Assembly (NCBI GenBank): GCA_017640605.1
Contig: JAEPQH010000005.1
Location: 62,001-126,000, forward strand
Direction: 5' to 3'
Source: Balneolaceae bacterium
GTDB taxonomy: Bacteria > Bacteroidota > Rhodothermia > Balneolales > Balneolaceae
DNA: 64,000 nt
In this document: positions 17,169-25,900 of the stretch, piece by piece
Layout: the number at the start of each line of letters is the position of its first letter
Position numbering within the stretch: position 1 is the stretch's first letter
Notes under the pieces: generated by a model
The model's input: only the letters and a program-made list of their open reading frames with translations
Told to the model about the DNA's origin: nothing
Databases searched by the model: none
Program-made: the position numbers and the translations under genes

Positions 17169-18152
17169 ATGAAAAAACTATATCCCTTAAAATTCACTCC
17201 CATCATAAAAAACAAAATTTGGGGTGGCCAAAAGCTTGAATCCGTTTTGGATAAACCAACTGGTGGATCGAAAACGGCGGGTGAATCCTGGGAAATATCA
17301 GGAGTAGAAGGAAACATTTCGATTGTTTCTGAAGGTGCTTTGAAAGGAAAGTCCTTAGTAGAACTGATTGATGAATATAGAGGCGATTTGATCGGTGAAT
17401 CCGTATTTGAACGATTTGGTAATAAATTCCCGCTGTTAATTAAATTTATTGATGCCAATGATGATCTAAGTATTCAAGTGCATCCTGATGACAAGCTTGC
17501 AGGAAAACGTCACAATTCGTTCGGTAAAACTGAAATGTGGTATGTGGTATCTGCCGATGAAGGAGCTACACTAATTTCCGGGTTTAATAAAGAAACATCT
17601 AAAGACGAATACCTTTCGTATTTCGATGCCGGAAAGCTCATCGATTTACTAAACAGGGAAGAGGTTAACAACGATGATGTTTTCTTTCTTCCAGCAGGGC
17701 GAGTTCATACGATTGGAAAGGGATTATTGATTGCCGAGATTCAACAAACCTCGGATATTACATACCGCATTTATGACTTCGATCGCGTGGATGAAAATGG
17801 AGTTGGCAGAGAGTTACATATTGAAGAAGCTGTAGATGCTATTGATTATAATTTCTACGATGAATACAAAACGATGTATGACAAAAACGCATCCGACACC
17901 GAAATTGGGAACTGTCAGTATTTTGTAACTCGTAGACTCACTACAAAAGAGAAACTCACTCGCGATTACGGTAACTTTGATTCCTGCGTAATCTTAATGT
18001 GTTTACAGGGTAATGGGTTGCTTCGTTTCGAAGGTGGGGAAATAGAATACCAGCTTGGCGATTCCATCTTAGTACCAAATGCGCTTTCCGGTGTTGAAAT
18101 CGAGCCAAATTCAGAATCTAAATTGTTAGAAGTGAGGATTCCAGAGAACTAA
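17169..18152 (+). CDS. manA: Mannose-6-phosphate isomerase, class I
   Basis: A zinc-dependent cupin isomerase interconverting mannose 6-phosphate and fructose 6-phosphate. The zinc ligands appear in IQVHPDD, GKTEMWYV and AGRVHTIG. I prefer the ATG at 17169 (MKKLYPLKFTPI), which matches the usual short class I enzymes and gives 327 residues. An ATG at 17088 would add 27 residues of unrelated polar sequence. It supplies mannose for GDP-mannose and envelope glycans. A 3-bp gap separates it from the tautomerase gene. Confidence 0.93.
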   Translation: MKKLYPLKFTPIIKNKIWGGQKLESVLDKPTGGSKTAGESWEISGVEGNISIVSEGALKGKSLVELIDEYRGDLIGESVFERFGNKFPLLIKFIDANDDLSIQVHPDDKLAGKRHNSFGKTEMWYVVSADEGATLISGFNKETSKDEYLSYFDAGKLIDLLNREEVNNDDVFFLPAGRVHTIGKGLLIAEIQQTSDITYRIYDFDRVDENGVGRELHIEEAVDAIDYNFYDEYKTMYDKNASDTEIGNCQYFVTRRLTTKEKLTRDYGNFDSCVILMCLQGNGLLRFEGGEIEYQLGDSILVPNALSGVEIEPNSESKLLEVRIPEN

Positions 18153-18155
18153 GCT

Positions 18156-18377
18156 ATGCCATACGTAAATGTTAAAATCACCAAAGACGGTGTTACGAAA
18201 TTACAGAAGCAGCAAATTGTTGAAGACATCACACAATCGCTGGTGAATAGGTTGGGTAAAAAACCTGAACACATACACATTGTGATTGATGAAGTTGAAG
18301 TCGAAAATTGGGGATTTGCCGGGATGTTGACCTCCGAATACCGATCAGCGCCAAAATCAGACAGCAAAAAGCTGTAA
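18156..18377 (+). CDS. 4-oxalocrotonate tautomerase-family protein
   Basis: A 73-residue protein of the 4-OT superfamily. It begins MPYVNVKI, so the mature N-terminus is the catalytic Pro expected after Met removal, and it keeps the VIDEVEVENWGFAG segment of the active-site rim. The arginines that bind the dicarboxylate in classical 4-OT (positions 11 and 39) are not Arg here, so the substrate is probably different. Closely similar family members open with MPYVNIKIT. It is the last gene of the greA-to-tautomerase run. Confidence 0.88.
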   Translation: MPYVNVKITKDGVTKLQKQQIVEDITQSLVNRLGKKPEHIHIVIDEVEVENWGFAGMLTSEYRSAPKSDSKKL

Positions 18378-18437
18378 ATAAATACTTTTCTATTCCGCTG
18401 ATAAGATTTCTCAATTAGTTCTGAGACAGCGATTTAT

Positions 18438-18445
18438 TATCTTTG
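18438..18445 (+). promoter_or_regulatory. Candidate -7 promoter box for the suf operon
   Basis: TATCTTTG matches the Bacteroidota-type -7 consensus TAnnTTTG exactly and lies 90 bp before sufB. The -33 region is poor (TTAG). The leader downstream (about 18476-18501) contains a short hairpin, CGCCA facing TGGCG, that could affect expression. The match is by eye only; an iron-sulfur regulator site was not recognised. Confidence 0.35.
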
Positions 18446-18535
18446 GACAGTGTCTAAATAAGAGTTTTATGTCTGAACGCCACGCATTAAATGGCGGTTA
18501 GAAATTGTAAGTAATTAACGACAAATAAAGATTAC

Positions 18536-19981
18536 ATGAGCGAAGAGGTTAAAGCATTAGAATCAATGATCGGTGAAGAATATAAGTATGGCTTCACAAC
18601 CGACGTTGAATACGAAGATTTCCCTAAAGGTATTAGTGAGGAAATTGTTCGTGAATTATCAAAAAGAAAAAATGAACCGGAGTGGATGACTGACTTCCGT
18701 GTGAAGGCATATCATGCGTGGAAAGAAATGGAAGAACCAACTTGGTTCAATGCTACGTACAAAAAGCCCGATTACGAAAATCTACTTTATTATTCAGCTC
18801 CGAAGAAAAAGCCCCAATTGGATAGTATGGATGATGTAGATCCGAACATCCGCGAGACTTATGAAAAATTGGGTATTCCTCTTGAAGAGCAAAAAATGCT
18901 TGCAGGTGTTGCAGTTGATGCTGTTTTTGATAGTGTTTCTGTCTTTACCTCATTCAAAGAGAAACTTGCAGAAGCAGGTGTAATATTTTGCTCGATGAGT
19001 GAAGCTATTCAAGATCATCCTGAGTTGGTGAAGAAGTACATGGCTTCGGTTGTTCCGGTGCGTGATAATTATTTTTCAGCATTAAACTCTGCAGTATTTT
19101 CTGACGGATCATTTTGCTACATCCCTAAGAATACTAAATGTCCGATGGAACTAAGTACCTATTTTCGTATCAATAATATGGAATCGGGACAGTTCGAGAG
19201 AACATTAATCGTAGCAGAAGAAGGCTCAAGTGTTAGTTATTTGGAAGGTTGTACTGCGCCCATGTACGACGAGAATCAATTACATGCTGCTGTTGTTGAA
19301 TTAGTGGCCTTAGATAATGCCGATATCAAATACTCGACCATTCAAAACTGGTATTCCGGTGATGAAAATGGAAAAGGTGGTATCTACAATTTTGTGACCA
19401 AACGCGGTATTTGTAAAGGTAGAAATTCAAAAATCAGCTGGACTCAACTAGAAACCGGTTCTGCTGTAACGTTGAAATACCCGAGCGTTATTCTGCAAGG
19501 TGATAATTCCATTGGCGAATTTTATTCGGTGGCAGTTACTACTAAAATGCAGCAAGCTGATACCGGTACTAAAATGATTCACTTAGGCAAAAACACCAAA
19601 AGTACCATCATATCAAAAGGTATTTCTGCCGGACGTTCACAAAATAGTTACCGAGGCGAAGTTAAAATCGGTAAGAAAGCACATGGCTCAAAAAATTACT
19701 CAGTGTGTGACTCTATGTTGATTGGGCAAGAGTGTGGCGCTCATACTTTCCCATACATCTCGAGTGAGAATCCAAGTAGTAGTGTGGAGCATGAGGCAAC
19801 TACATCGCGCGTTGGTGAAGAACAAATCTTTTATTTGATGCAACGTGGTATTAGTGAGCAAGATGCAATCTCGATGATCATCAACGGATTTGTAAAAGAT
19901 GTATTAAAAGAGCTTCCGCTTGAATTTGCTGTGGAAGCTAACAAACTCCTTGACGTGAAATTAGAAGGTAGTGTAGGATAA
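18536..19981 (+). CDS. sufB: Fe-S cluster assembly scaffold SufB
   Basis: A 481-residue SufB, the scaffold on which SufBCD builds iron-sulfur clusters. Typical segments are the early [39 protein letters not shown], the beta-helix core with [23 protein letters not shown], and [20 protein letters not shown] near the end. Length is normal. It opens the suf operon, with a 119-bp gap carrying a palindromic element before sufC. Confidence 0.98.
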   Translation: MSEEVKALESMIGEEYKYGFTTDVEYEDFPKGISEEIVRELSKRKNEPEWMTDFRVKAYHAWKEMEEPTWFNATYKKPDYENLLYYSAPKKKPQLDSMDDVDPNIRETYEKLGIPLEEQKMLAGVAVDAVFDSVSVFTSFKEKLAEAGVIFCSMSEAIQDHPELVKKYMASVVPVRDNYFSALNSAVFSDGSFCYIPKNTKCPMELSTYFRINNMESGQFERTLIVAEEGSSVSYLEGCTAPMYDENQLHAAVVELVALDNADIKYSTIQNWYSGDENGKGGIYNFVTKRGICKGRNSKISWTQLETGSAVTLKYPSVILQGDNSIGEFYSVAVTTKMQQADTGTKMIHLGKNTKSTIISKGISAGRSQNSYRGEVKIGKKAHGSKNYSVCDSMLIGQECGAHTFPYISSENPSSSVEHEATTSRVGEEQIFYLMQRGISEQDAISMIINGFVKDVLKELPLEFAVEANKLLDVKLEGSVG

Positions 19982-19999
19982 ATCTACATGCCGGTAATT

Positions 20000-20056
20000 A
20001 GGTCATTCGTAGCAAATTGAAGAATCATTTGTGGTTCTCGAAGCACAAAATGACCT
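20000..20056. repeat. 57-bp palindrome-bounded repeat between sufB and sufC
   Basis: AGGTCATT (20000-20007) and AATGACCT (20049-20056) form perfect 8-bp inverted ends, and the inner sequence is partly self-complementary. The ends are related to GTCATCCTGAG at 24409, so this looks like a copy of a dispersed element sitting inside the operon. It could form an mRNA hairpin that sets the SufB:SufC ratio; this is inference. Confidence 0.5.
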
Positions 20057-20100
20057 CGCAAAACGAATTTAAATAAACAAAAAAGCAAAAAATCAGAACT

Positions 20101-20874
20101 GTGTTAGAGATCAAAAATTTACACGCCGTAGTTGAAGGCGAAGACATCGAAATTCTCAAAGGCGTTAATTTGAAAGTAAACGCCGGTGAAATCCATGCAA
20201 TCATGGGACCAAACGGAAGTGGTAAAAGTACCCTTTCAAAAGTGGTATCAGGTCATCCCGAATATGAAGTAACAGAAGGTGAGATTCTATTTAATGGCGA
20301 AGATATTACAGAACTTGATGCCGATGAGCGAGCTCATTTGGGATTGTTCTTAGCATTTCAATACCCGGTTGAAGTTCCAGGAATTACTAATCGAACACTA
20401 CTACGCGAAGCTTACAACACCATTGCTCGTGCGAACGACCGGGAAGAATTAGATCCTCTCGAGTTCGAAGATTATATCGAAAGTAAATTGGATGTAATCG
20501 ATATGAAGGATGAGTTTCTGAATCGATCTATCAACACTGGTTTTTCTGGTGGAGAGAAAAAGAAAAACGAGATTTTTCAAATGGCCGTTTTAAATCCTGT
20601 TTTATCATTTTTAGATGAAACTGACTCAGGATTGGACATTGATGCACTTAAAGTAGTTTCAGATGGCGTAAACAAAATTGCGAACGATGAAAATGCTATC
20701 GTTATGATTACGCATTATCAGCGATTACTAAATTATATCAAGCCTGATTTCGTGCACGTAATGATGGATGGTAAAATCATCAAGTCGGGCGATATCAGCC
20801 TTGCAGAAGAATTAGAAGCAAACGGCTACGACAAAATGGAAAAGGAATTAGCACTAAATGGTGAGGCTCAGTAA
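20101..20874 (+). CDS. sufC: Fe-S cluster assembly ATPase SufC
   Basis: A 257-residue ABC-type ATPase of the SufBCD complex. It starts at GTG (20101-20103). Walker A is GPNGSGKST, the signature is SGGEKKKNE, and Walker B is [12 protein letters not shown], with the SufC-typical DETDSGLD. The H-loop His is in MITHYQRLL. It overlaps sufD by 1 bp (TAATG), coupling their translation. Confidence 0.98.
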   Translation: MLEIKNLHAVVEGEDIEILKGVNLKVNAGEIHAIMGPNGSGKSTLSKVVSGHPEYEVTEGEILFNGEDITELDADERAHLGLFLAFQYPVEVPGITNRTLLREAYNTIARANDREELDPLEFEDYIESKLDVIDMKDEFLNRSINTGFSGGEKKKNEIFQMAVLNPVLSFLDETDSGLDIDALKVVSDGVNKIANDENAIVMITHYQRLLNYIKPDFVHVMMDGKIIKSGDISLAEELEANGYDKMEKELALNGEAQ

Positions 20875-22178
20875 TGAGTGAAGTAATTCAAAAAGACACT
20901 ATGCTTTCTTACATCAATGGTGAAATACAAAGCAATGCCAATTCGGTAGCTATTCGAGCCATTAATGTTCGTGGGAAAGATGCGTTGGAAAACACTCCAT
21001 TTCCAACCCGAAAAGACGAAGATTGGAGATTTATTGATCTAAATGCTATCAAGAAAAACCGATTTACTTCTGTTTCATATGCAAATGCAGCCGAAGTCGG
21101 TGATATCTCGAAGCATTATTTGCCGGAAGCACTAAATACTCGCTTGGTATTTGTGAATGGAATCTACAACGAAGAACTATCTTCGATCAGCGATTTACCC
21201 AACCACGTAATTGTGGGGAATATGAGCGAATATGGTGATCACGATGCGGTAAAAGAGCATTTAGGAACCATCACCAATTATGATGATGATGCATTTGCTC
21301 CCTTTAATGATGCCGCATTCGAGGATGCAGCTTTTATTTATCTACCGGAAGAAACTTCAGTAGAAGCGCCAATTCATATTCTTAACCTCTTTACGGATGC
21401 TGAGAAAGCTTTCTACGCAACGCCTCGACTTCTTTTTGTAGGGGAGATGTACTCAAAAGCAACTATTATTGAGGAACACATTGGCTTAGCAAACAACGTT
21501 TACCTGAATGTTCCTGTTACTGAATTCCGTTTATTTGCAGGTGCGCATGTACATCACGCCAGAATCCAGCGCGATTCGAAGCAAGCAGCTCATGTTTCAC
21601 GCCCAATTGCGATGATCGACCGAAATGCAGAGTATCATTCATACACTATTTGTTTGGGTGCAAAACTGTTCAGAAACGATCCCCGCGTTATCCAAAACGC
21701 AGAAGAAGTTGATTTCACCGTTGATGGTCTGGTACTTATTGATGGAGATCAAATCGCTGATACTCATTCAATTATGGATCACCGATATGCACATGGAAAT
21801 AGCCATCAGTTGCACAAAGTAGTAGTAAACGATAATGCACATTCGATTTTCAACGGAAAGATTTTTGTAGCGAAGGATGCTCAGAAAATCGACTCTTTCC
21901 AGGAAAACCGAAACCTATTGCTTTCTGATGATGGTAAAGTGAACACTAAGCCTCAATTAGAGATTTTTGCAGACGATGTTCGCTGTTCGCATGGCGCAAC
22001 TATCGGTCATTTAAATGATGAGGAAGTTTTCTATCTACATTCACGTGGACTAACAGAACAAAAGTCACGCGAATTATTAGTGTACGCATTTGCACTAGAA
22101 AGTGTGGAAAGCATGGAAGTTGAATCGGTAGAAAAACTACTTCTCGACGAGGTAATTAAATATACAACCAGAGACTAG
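20874..22178 (+). CDS. sufD: Fe-S cluster assembly protein SufD
   Basis: A 434-residue SufD, the SufB paralogue that pairs with it in SufBC2D. The N-terminal NTPFPTRKDEDWRF motif and the C-terminal VRCSHGATIGHLNDEEVFYLHSRG block are characteristic. The latter contains the Cys and His implicated at the SufB-SufD interface. It starts inside the sufC stop. A 60-bp gap with an AACGA-type inverted repeat follows before sufS. Confidence 0.97.
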   Translation: MSEVIQKDTMLSYINGEIQSNANSVAIRAINVRGKDALENTPFPTRKDEDWRFIDLNAIKKNRFTSVSYANAAEVGDISKHYLPEALNTRLVFVNGIYNEELSSISDLPNHVIVGNMSEYGDHDAVKEHLGTITNYDDDAFAPFNDAAFEDAAFIYLPEETSVEAPIHILNLFTDAEKAFYATPRLLFVGEMYSKATIIEEHIGLANNVYLNVPVTEFRLFAGAHVHHARIQRDSKQAAHVSRPIAMIDRNAEYHSYTICLGAKLFRNDPRVIQNAEEVDFTVDGLVLIDGDQIADTHSIMDHRYAHGNSHQLHKVVVNDNAHSIFNGKIFVAKDAQKIDSFQENRNLLLSDDGKVNTKPQLEIFADDVRCSHGATIGHLNDEEVFYLHSRGLTEQKSRELLVYAFALESVESMEVESVEKLLLDEVIKYTTRD

Positions 22179-22186
22179 TTAGTTAA

Positions 22187-22233
22187 TTGTTATTCGTTAT
22201 TAGTTCAAACGATTAACAATTAACGAATAACAA
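22187..22233. repeat. AACGA-type inverted repeat between sufD and sufS
   Basis: TTGTTATTCGTTA (22187-22199) and TAACGAATAACAA (22221-22233) are perfect 13-bp reverse complements with a 21-nt spacer. The element fills most of the sufD-sufS gap. A 19-bp piece (22208-22226) recurs in reverse complement at 25095-25113. Confidence 0.6.
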
Positions 22234-22238
22234 CATAT

Positions 22239-23486
22239 ATGGCAGAGACTTTAAAAAATATCGAGACCAAAATTGATTGGGAAACAATCAGAAACCAATT
22301 CCCGGTACTTCAGCAAGAAGTAAATGGAAAATCATTGGTGTATCTCGATAATGGAGCTTCAAGCCAAATGCCGCAATCTGTGATTGATCGCTTGAATGCA
22401 TATCACTCCAACGAACATGCCAATGTGCATCGCGGTATTCATTCACTCAGTCAAAAAGCTACCGACGCCTACGAGGCAACACGTACCAAAGTAAAAGACT
22501 TCATCAATGCGAGTTCATTGGAAGAAGTAATTTTTACAACCGGTACTACTGATTCTATTAATCTTGTTGCAAGTAGTTATGGTAGAACTTTCCTGAAAGA
22601 AGGTGATGAAATCATTGTTTCCCAAATGGAACATCATGCGAATATTGTTCCTTGGCAGATGGTTGCTGAGCAAACCGGAGCCGTTCTTAAAGTGATTCCG
22701 ATGGATGAGAAAGGCAACTTGATGATAGATGCTTTCCATGCTTTACTTTCAGAAAAAACGGCTATTGTAGCGTTGATTCATGTCTCAAATGCTTTGGGAA
22801 CCATTAATCCTGTGGAAGAAATCATCGAAGCAGCACATTCTAAACATGCCGTTGTTTTGATCGATGGAGCACAATCTGTACCTCATACAAAAGTGGATGT
22901 ACAGGCTTTAAATGCTGATTTCTATACATTCTCTGCACATAAAATGTGCGGACCAACCGGTTTCGGCGTTTTGTACGGTAAAAAAGAATTACTGAATATA
23001 ATGCCACCATACCGAGGCGGAGGGGATATGATCGACAAAGTGACCTTTGAAAAAACCACTTATAACGATCTGCCACACAAATTCGAAGCTGGAACTCCGC
23101 CCATAGCTGCAGGCATTGGTTTAGGCGCCGCTATCGATTTCTTAAACGAAATTGGAATGGAAAATATCGCGGCACGTGAAGCTGAACTATTAGATTACGC
23201 AACGAAAAAATTGTCTGAAATTGATGGTTTTCGATTTGTGGGTGAAGCTAAACATAAAGCTAGTGTAATTTCCTTTTTGCTGGATGGTATTCATCCAACC
23301 GATGCCGGAACTATTATGGATAAAGAAGGAATCGCTGTTCGTACCGGTCACCACTGTGCCCAACCGGTTATGGATTATTATAAAATACCGGGCACATTGC
23401 GAGCTTCCATTTCATTTTACAATAATGAAGCCGATATTGATCGCCTCGTAGACGCAATTATTTATACAAAAGAATTTTTCGCATAA
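22239..23486 (+). CDS. sufS: Cysteine desulfurase SufS
   Basis: A 415-residue group II cysteine desulfurase that supplies sulfur for cluster assembly, releasing alanine. The PLP lysine lies in FSAHKMCGPTG and the persulfide cysteine in RTGHHCAQP. The N-terminus (IRNQFPVLQQEVNGKSLVYL) is standard. No SufE or SufU gene is adjacent in this operon, so the sulfur acceptor must be elsewhere or direct. It ends 12 bp before the NifU-like gene. Confidence 0.97.
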   Translation: MAETLKNIETKIDWETIRNQFPVLQQEVNGKSLVYLDNGASSQMPQSVIDRLNAYHSNEHANVHRGIHSLSQKATDAYEATRTKVKDFINASSLEEVIFTTGTTDSINLVASSYGRTFLKEGDEIIVSQMEHHANIVPWQMVAEQTGAVLKVIPMDEKGNLMIDAFHALLSEKTAIVALIHVSNALGTINPVEEIIEAAHSKHAVVLIDGAQSVPHTKVDVQALNADFYTFSAHKMCGPTGFGVLYGKKELLNIMPPYRGGGDMIDKVTFEKTTYNDLPHKFEAGTPPIAAGIGLGAAIDFLNEIGMENIAAREAELLDYATKKLSEIDGFRFVGEAKHKASVISFLLDGIHPTDAGTIMDKEGIAVRTGHHCAQPVMDYYKIPGTLRASISFYNNEADIDRLVDAIIYTKEFFA

Positions 23487-23498
23487 ACAGATAGAAAG

Positions 23499-24050
23499 AT
23501 GGCTAAAATTAAAGAGATAGAACGTACACCCAATCCCGATGCAATGCGTTTTGTGTTAGCAGAACCGCTCACAAATGGCGTTACTCGCTCATTCGAAAAC
23601 AGCGTTGAAGCTGAAAATGATGAGTTAGCAAAAGCGTTATTTGCTATTGAAAACGTGATTAACGTTTATTATGTGGATAAATATATTACAGTTACCCAAG
23701 ATGGAAAAGCTGTTTGGTCAGAGTTACTTCGTAAACTCGCTCCACCAATTCGCGAAGCAAAACCACAATTAGATTTAGAAGCCGATGACGCCGTTCACGT
23801 AAGCGAAGAAGCTGCAAATTCGGATGATCCTCGACTCCAAGAAATTAACCGAATGCTTGACGAACAAGTACGTCCGTATTTATTGGCTGATGGTGGTGGA
23901 TTGAAAGTATTGAGTTTAGACGACAATCGATTGAAAGTTCACTATCAAGGTGCTTGTGGAACTTGTCCTACAGCAACTACAGGTACTTTATATGCCATCG
24001 AAAGTATGGTGAAAAGAATCGATCCGGAAATTCAAGTAATTTCAGTTTAA
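23499..24050 (+). CDS. NifU-like Fe-S scaffold/carrier (Nfu type)
   Basis: A 183-residue two-domain protein. Residues ~1-90 match the Nfu N-terminal domain (RTPNPDAMRFVLAEPL and related). Residues ~105-183 match the NifU C-terminal domain, with the cluster-binding CxxC in QGACGTCPTATTGTL. It should carry Fe-S clusters from SufBCD to target proteins. The DxR...YLLADGGGLKVLSL segment is typical. It is tightly linked to sufS and the SufA-like gene. Confidence 0.94.
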   Translation: MAKIKEIERTPNPDAMRFVLAEPLTNGVTRSFENSVEAENDELAKALFAIENVINVYYVDKYITVTQDGKAVWSELLRKLAPPIREAKPQLDLEADDAVHVSEEAANSDDPRLQEINRMLDEQVRPYLLADGGGLKVLSLDDNRLKVHYQGACGTCPTATTGTLYAIESMVKRIDPEIQVISV

Positions 24051-24062
24051 ATAAAATCAACG

Positions 24063-24401
24063 ATGGGCGAGATTACCATTAGTGAACGCGCTTATCAACG
24101 AATAGAAGAGATTCGTAGTGAGCAAAATATACCAAACGATGCCTATCTCAAAGTGGGCGTTGTTTCTGGTGGTTGCTCGGGATTAACCTACAATCTCGAT
24201 TTTGCTTCTGACGCACAGCCTGGCGATAACGATCAAGTATTCGAATTAAACGGACTGAAAGTATTCGTGGATATGCGCAGTTTCCTTTATTTGGCAGGAA
24301 CGGAGCTCGATTTCACCGATGGACTCGAAGGGCAAGGATTTCATTTTCATAATCCAAATGCCAGTCGCACTTGTTCGTGTGGGGAAAGCTTTAGTGTTTG
24401 A
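24063..24401 (+). CDS. A-type Fe-S carrier (SufA/IscA/ErpA family)
   Basis: A 112-residue A-type carrier. The three cluster cysteines are present: one in SGGCSGL and two in the C-terminal CSCGESF. It would accept clusters from SufBCD and deliver them to apo-enzymes. It lies 12 bp after the NifU-like gene and closes the core suf operon. The name SufA is by context; ErpA is equally possible by sequence. Confidence 0.93.
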   Translation: MGEITISERAYQRIEEIRSEQNIPNDAYLKVGVVSGGCSGLTYNLDFASDAQPGDNDQVFELNGLKVFVDMRSFLYLAGTELDFTDGLEGQGFHFHNPNASRTCSCGESFSV

Positions 24402-24408
24402 CATTTAG

Positions 24409-24561
24409 GTCATCCTGAGGATACTTCCGAAGGATCTGAACGGATAAAGGAATCGATTTTAATCTTAGTAAAAGACGAAAATCAACGTTGATATAATAAT
24501 AGTCTTATAAATTGAGAGCAGCATTAATCCGTCTAGGTTCATCGCTTTCGCTCTGAATGAC
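24409..24561. repeat. 153-bp imperfect palindromic element
   Basis: GTCATCCTGAG (24409-24419) faces CTCTGAATGAC (24551-24561), inverted and matching at 9 of 11 positions. Inner portions are also partly complementary; ACGGATAAAG near 24439 faces TTAATCCGT near 24524. The element fills the gap between the SufA-like gene and DUF2480. The terminal sequence belongs to the GTCATYCTGAG kind of dispersed repeat and resembles the ends at 20000-20056. Confidence 0.55.
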
Positions 24562-24591
24562 TCTTTTAAAATAACGACCAAACTGTAAAGC

Positions 24592-25101
24592 ATGTCCGAA
24601 ACAATCATCAACAAAGTAAAAGCGAATACCAAGCTGATCACCCTTGATTTGGCTAAGCTTTTTCATGATGAAAAACCCATCGCTGACCTGGATATTAAAC
24701 AGTTTCTGCATATGGAATTACTCCTCAAAGAAGCTGATTTCAGAGCTCATCTTATTGAGTTTGATTGGTCGCAGTTCGAGGGAAAATATTTGTCGGTATT
24801 TTGTTCTACCGATGCCATCATTGCACCTTGGGCTTGGATGTTGATTACAACTCATGCTTCAGAGTTTGCCAAAGAAGTTTTTCATCTCACAAAGTATGAG
24901 GTAACCTACGAACTTTACCGCAGAAGGGTGGATAATCACGAGTGGAGCCAATATCAGGACAAATTTATTCTGCTAAAAGGCTGTGGAGATATCCACGTAC
25001 CTGATTCAATCTATTTATTGGTCACCAACAAGTTACAGGGAGTAGCAAAAAAGATTATGTACGGCGAAGCGTGTAGTTTTGTGCCGGTTGCTTCTCGTTA
25101 A
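24592..25101 (+). CDS. DUF2480 family protein
   Basis: A 169-residue protein of unknown function. It fits DUF2480, a family largely confined to Bacteroidota-like genomes and often encoded near Fe-S assembly genes. Recognisable segments are LLLKEADFRAHLIEFDWSQF, FCSTDAIIAPWAWMLI, LLKGCGDIHVPDSIYLLVTN and the C-terminal KIMYGEACSFVPV. A conserved Cys lies in each of three segments (VFCST, LKGCG and GEACS). The cysteines and the position suggest an Fe-S-linked role, which is inference. An AACGA-type repeat overlaps its stop. Confidence 0.82.
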   Translation: MSETIINKVKANTKLITLDLAKLFHDEKPIADLDIKQFLHMELLLKEADFRAHLIEFDWSQFEGKYLSVFCSTDAIIAPWAWMLITTHASEFAKEVFHLTKYEVTYELYRRRVDNHEWSQYQDKFILLKGCGDIHVPDSIYLLVTNKLQGVAKKIMYGEACSFVPVASR

Positions 25102-25113
25102 TTGTTAATCGTT
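25095..25113. repeat. 19-bp dispersed repeat copy
   Basis: The reverse complement of this segment is identical over 19 bp (AACGATTAACAATTAACGA) to 22208-22226 between sufD and sufS. It spans the DUF2480 stop codon and the leader of the SDR gene. Confidence 0.6.
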
Positions 25114-25123
25114 ACTAGTATAA

Positions 25124-25843
25124 ATGAAAACACTACTAACAGGCTCTTCTCGCGGAATAGGAAAGGCAATTTGTAATTCGTTACTCGTTAATGGTTATTC
25201 GGTGATCGGCACCTCAACCAAACCGATTAACGATTATACGAATAACGAATACCGCCATATAGCCTGTGACTTATCTAAACCAGATGAAGTTCAGAAACTG
25301 AAGCAAATCTTCTTCGAAGACTCCATTCCTGAGGTATTAATAAACAATGCAGGGATGTTTCGGGATGCGGATTTTGAGATATCTGATGAGGAATGGCTCG
25401 AAACGTGGGACATCACCCAACAAGTAAACCTGCGATCCGCAGCTTTGTTATGTAAATGGGCAATAAATGCGTGGACAGAAAAAAGAATCGAAGGGAGAAT
25501 CATCAATATTTCGAGTAGAGCAGGTATGCGTGGCGATACTCAGGAATATGCGGCATATTCTGCCAGCAAAGCAGGTATGATCGGACTTACCAAAAGTATC
25601 GCACGAAGTATGGGTAAGAAAGGAATTACAGCCTATACCATCGCTCCCGGATTTGTGGAGACCGACATGGCTCGTGAATCTATTGAAGTTTATGGAGCCG
25701 AATATTTAACTCAAGGACTAGCATTAAATGAAATCGCTCCACCCGAAGAAATTGCAAATTTGGTGCTTTTACTTGCCCAAGGTAAACTAAAACACTCTAC
25801 CGGACAGACATTCCATATCAATTCGGGCAGTTATTTGATCTAA
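25124..25843 (+). CDS. Short-chain dehydrogenase/reductase
   Basis: A 239-residue classical SDR oxidoreductase. The Rossmann motif TGSSRGIG is at residues 6-13, NNAG follows near 76, and the catalytic Ser, Tyr and Lys lie in NISS and YAAYSASKAG. The C-terminal ETDMARES and HINSGSYLI blocks are FabG-like. The substrate is unknown. Codons ~18-43, which encode the alpha-B/beta-2 region that selects NAD or NADP, are built from an imperfect inverted AACGA-type repeat and look unlike other SDRs. It follows DUF2480 by 22 bp. Confidence 0.88.
   Translation: MKTLLTGSSRGIGKAICNSLLVNGYSVIGTSTKPINDYTNNEYRHIACDLSKPDEVQKLKQIFFEDSIPEVLINNAGMFRDADFEISDEEWLETWDITQQVNLRSAALLCKWAINAWTEKRIEGRIINISSRAGMRGDTQEYAAYSASKAGMIGLTKSIARSMGKKGITAYTIAPGFVETDMARESIEVYGAEYLTQGLALNEIAPPEEIANLVLLLAQGKLKHSTGQTFHINSGSYLI
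25175..25250. repeat. AACGA-type inverted repeat inside the SDR coding region
   Basis: The left arm (25175-25203) and right arm (25222-25250) are imperfect reverse complements over about 29 bp, with an 18-bp spacer. Both are rich in TAACGA/TTCGTTA words like the intergenic copies at 22187-22233 and 25095-25113. The frame stays open through the element. Confidence 0.55.
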
Positions 25844-25900
25844 ATTATTGAACAGTGGAATTTGTTTGGATTTTGATTCTTGGAATTTGATTTTTAAGTC

